Of a stretch of 7,577 nt of DNA, positions 5,794 through 7,577 are shown piece after piece. This DNA comes from Microscillaceae bacterium (GTDB lineage: Bacteria > Bacteroidota > Bacteroidia > Cytophagales > Microscillaceae): contig DMXI01000203.1 of the NCBI GenBank assembly GCA_003483885.1, forward strand, positions 18,724-26,300. The letters are read 5' to 3'. The notes under the pieces were generated by a model. That model did no database searches. It was not told the DNA's origin and saw only the letters and a program-made list of their open reading frames with translations. Both the position numbers and the translations under genes were made by a program. Numbering within the stretch: position 1 is the stretch's first letter; every line of letters starts with the position of its first letter.

Positions 5794-5977
5794 AAATTGA
5801 ACATAACATTAGCCAGAGACAAGGCTGCAAGTCATGTAGTGTTGTCAATAATAAATATAGGTTTCATTACTTTAAGAGTATTTTCTCAGGAGATTGTTTC
5901 TGCCTACCTGGCGTTCATTCTATCTCTTGATAAAACAGTGTTCAACAAATTAGCATAACGAATTTTACTATACTTTC

Positions 5978-7577
5978 ATGGTTTTTATGATATCTGGTTG
6001 TACGCAACGAAAAGTTTATTGCCTTTACATTTTTTTCTTTTTTTCAACATTGTTTCCTGTTGTCAACGCCCAAAATGCCAAAATTGATAGTTTGAAGGCA
6101 TTGCTTATTACTACCCCTTCTGATACCAACAAGGTAAACCTCTACTACACCATCTGTCGAGCATACTTTCGTGTTTCCGCTGACTCAGCGATCAGCGCAG
6201 CTGAACAATCATTGGTGCTGGCACAAAAACTCGGTTTTTCTAAGGGAGTAGCCAATGCTTACAATGGCATAGGTGTGAGCTATTACTTTAAAGGCGATTA
6301 CCCAAAATCAATCATATACTACAATAAGTCGCAGGTTATCCATCAAGCTGATCAAAATGAGTTAGGACTGTCGCAGATATACAACAACCTGGGCGTAATC
6401 TACAAACGACAGGGAAACTACCTCAACGCGTTGGATTATTATCAAAAAAGCCTGAGCATACAAGAGCGGTTAAAAAACCAGAAAATGATTTCAATGCTCA
6501 ATAACAACCTTGGAAACATTTATTTAAACCTGGAAAACTATCCTCAGTCATTAGCATATTTAAAAAAGGCATTGGCTGTAAAAGAAAAGCTAAACTCAAG
6601 CAAGGGGAGTTTGGCGCTTACCTGCAACAACATAGGCATTGTGCTTACTAAGATGGGGCGCTATGATGAAGGATTAGTGTATTGCAAAAAAGCCTTGGCC
6701 ATAAGTACAAGAGCAAAACTATTTCAATCAATGGCTGCCGCATACAATCAATTAGGAAACATCAAAGCCTATCAGAATCAATCTGACTCAGCCATCTATT
6801 ATCAAAAAAATGCAATAATCAATGCCACTAAAGCTAACGCCAAATCTATGCAGGCTGCGTCGCTCAGTAGTTTAGGAAGAACCTATTTAGGTCAAAAAAA
6901 ATACAGACAGGCTCAAAAGTCAGCATTAGAGGCGTTAGAACTAGCCAAAGAAATAAAAGAGCTGGTTTCTGTTAGAGATGCGTCAGAAACCTTGTATAAA
7001 GTGACTGAACAACAACAAGACTATGCCCAGGCATTCAAATATCAAGCGTTGTATATGCAAAGCAAGGATTCATTATTGAATGTTGATAAAACCGAAGCAT
7101 TGACTCGGCTGGAGATGAATTATGCCTTTGATAAAAAACAAAGCCTTTTAAAGGCGGAACAACAGGCTAAAGAAGAAAAGTTAAAATTAGAAAATGGAAA
7201 AAAACTACAAAAGCAACGGTTTTATCTGTTGAGTGCTTTGGGGATATTGCTGGCAGTATTGATCATTAGTTTTTTTGTTTTTAGAAGTAAACAAGTTCAG
7301 CAAAAGCTAAACAAGCAATTGACGGAGCAAAAAAATGATTTAACCCAGCTCAACGAAGAACTTCAGCAAAATCATGAAGAAATTGTGGCACAAAGAGATC
7401 ATATCGAAAGTCAAAACAAAAGCCTTAATCAACAACAAATTCGCATTGAAAGTAGCTTTAAAGTAGCGCAAACTATACAGCAAGCCTTGTTACCTTCTCA
7501 GGAAAACCTACAAAGTTTGTTTGCAGAGCACTTTATCTTCTATCGTCCCAAAGACATTGTATCAGGGGATTTTTATT
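5978..7577 (+). CDS. TPR-transmembrane-coiled coil-SpoIIE phosphatase signalling protein (partial, 3' end beyond window)
   Basis: The 533 codons in view form a sensor of the type that turns a periplasmic or protein-binding input into serine phosphatase output on an anti-anti-sigma-like partner. The ATG at 5978 follows an in-frame stop at 5951; an ATG at 5987 is the alternative. A signal peptide spans about 1-31 (basic QRK, then CLYIFFFFFSTLFP, with likely cleavage near VVNA-Q). TPR-like helical repeats of about 40 residues fill roughly 50-370 (for example IYNNLGVIYKRQGNYLNALD and LNNNLGNIYLNLENYPQSLA). A basic, Glu/Lys-rich helix precedes one membrane span at about 416-438. A Gln/Glu-rich coiled coil covers about 440-490, and the PP2C-like SpoIIE domain starts near 491 (VAQTIQQALLPSQ, then FYRPKDIVSGDFY with metal-ligand Asp531). 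The window ends inside this domain, so the remaining catalytic motifs cannot be checked. Topology implies outside TPRs and an inside phosphatase. Confidence 0.92.
   Translation, partial: MVFMISGCTQRKVYCLYIFFFFSTLFPVVNAQNAKIDSLKALLITTPSDTNKVNLYYTICRAYFRVSADSAISAAEQSLVLAQKLGFSKGVANAYNGIGVSYYFKGDYPKSIIYYNKSQVIHQADQNELGLSQIYNNLGVIYKRQGNYLNALDYYQKSLSIQERLKNQKMISMLNNNLGNIYLNLENYPQSLAYLKKALAVKEKLNSSKGSLALTCNNIGIVLTKMGRYDEGLVYCKKALAISTRAKLFQSMAAAYNQLGNIKAYQNQSDSAIYYQKNAIINATKANAKSMQAASLSSLGRTYLGQKKYRQAQKSALEALELAKEIKELVSVRDASETLYKVTEQQQDYAQAFKYQALYMQSKDSLLNVDKTEALTRLEMNYAFDKKQSLLKAEQQAKEEKLKLENGKKLQKQRFYLLSALGILLAVLIISFFVFRSKQVQQKLNKQLTEQKNDLTQLNEELQQNHEEIVAQRDHIESQNKSLNQQQIRIESSFKVAQTIQQALLPSQENLQSLFAEHFIFYRPKDIVSGDFY

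Larger units (their letters stand above)
5421..5977. other. 557-bp region with little coding, between divergent genes
   Basis: This separates the DUF2470 gene (minus) from the TPR-SpoIIE gene (plus). It contains two short inverted repeats at 5462-5525 and one possible small ORF at 5647-5793 (both listed separately). The remainder, especially 5794-5977, has multiple stops in all frames checked by eye, and no promoter pair of the Bacteroidota type could be placed with confidence. Confidence 0.5.

Overview
The window looks like a chromosomal segment from a member of the Bacteroidota, most likely a marine or environmental Cytophagia of the Microscilla type. That placement is inference. It rests on moderate-to-low GC, mostly absent Shine-Dalgarno sequences, and a large TPR / transmembrane / coiled-coil / SpoIIE-phosphatase sensor, an architecture common in that class. 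No RNA gene, transposase, phage gene or CRISPR array was seen.

Layout. Bases 43-1149 (minus) encode a complete type III polyketide synthase with an intact Cys-His-Asn triad. Its downstream neighbours lie beyond the left edge. A gene-free stretch of about 515 bp (1150-1664) follows. It holds a degenerate array of 7-bp units and a small repeat/hairpin cluster just before the next gene. Bases 1665-2411 and 2457-3203 (plus) are tandem paralogues of the MlaE/YrbE lipid ABC-transporter permease. They have equal length and are about 73% identical by hand count, and no ATPase or MCE partner gene is in view. The convergent gap 3204-3374 carries a diverged tandem duplication of about 78 bp. One copy includes the 3' end of the next gene and also a strong hairpin.

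Bases 3375-5420 (minus) hold what is probably one three-gene transcription unit. In transcription order it contains a small DUF2470 (HugZ C-terminal-like) gene that appears frameshifted in an A6 run, an unrecognised 128-residue protein with a Cys-rich start, and an M20-family carbamoylase / allantoate-amidohydrolase-type amidase. A second poorly coding region (5421-5977) has two short inverted repeats and a possible 48-residue secreted peptide. From 5978 to the right edge (plus) runs the N-terminal 533 residues of the TPR-SpoIIE signalling protein, cut off at the first phosphatase metal-ligand motif.

How the genes relate. They do not form one obvious pathway: secondary metabolism (PKS), envelope lipid transport (MlaE pair), N-carbamoyl/ureido compound hydrolysis (amidase) and signal transduction (TPR-SpoIIE) sit side by side. 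I see no convincing novel defence or mobile system. The points most worth following are the orphan MlaE pair, the duplicated gene tail, the heptad array and the DUF2470 frameshift.
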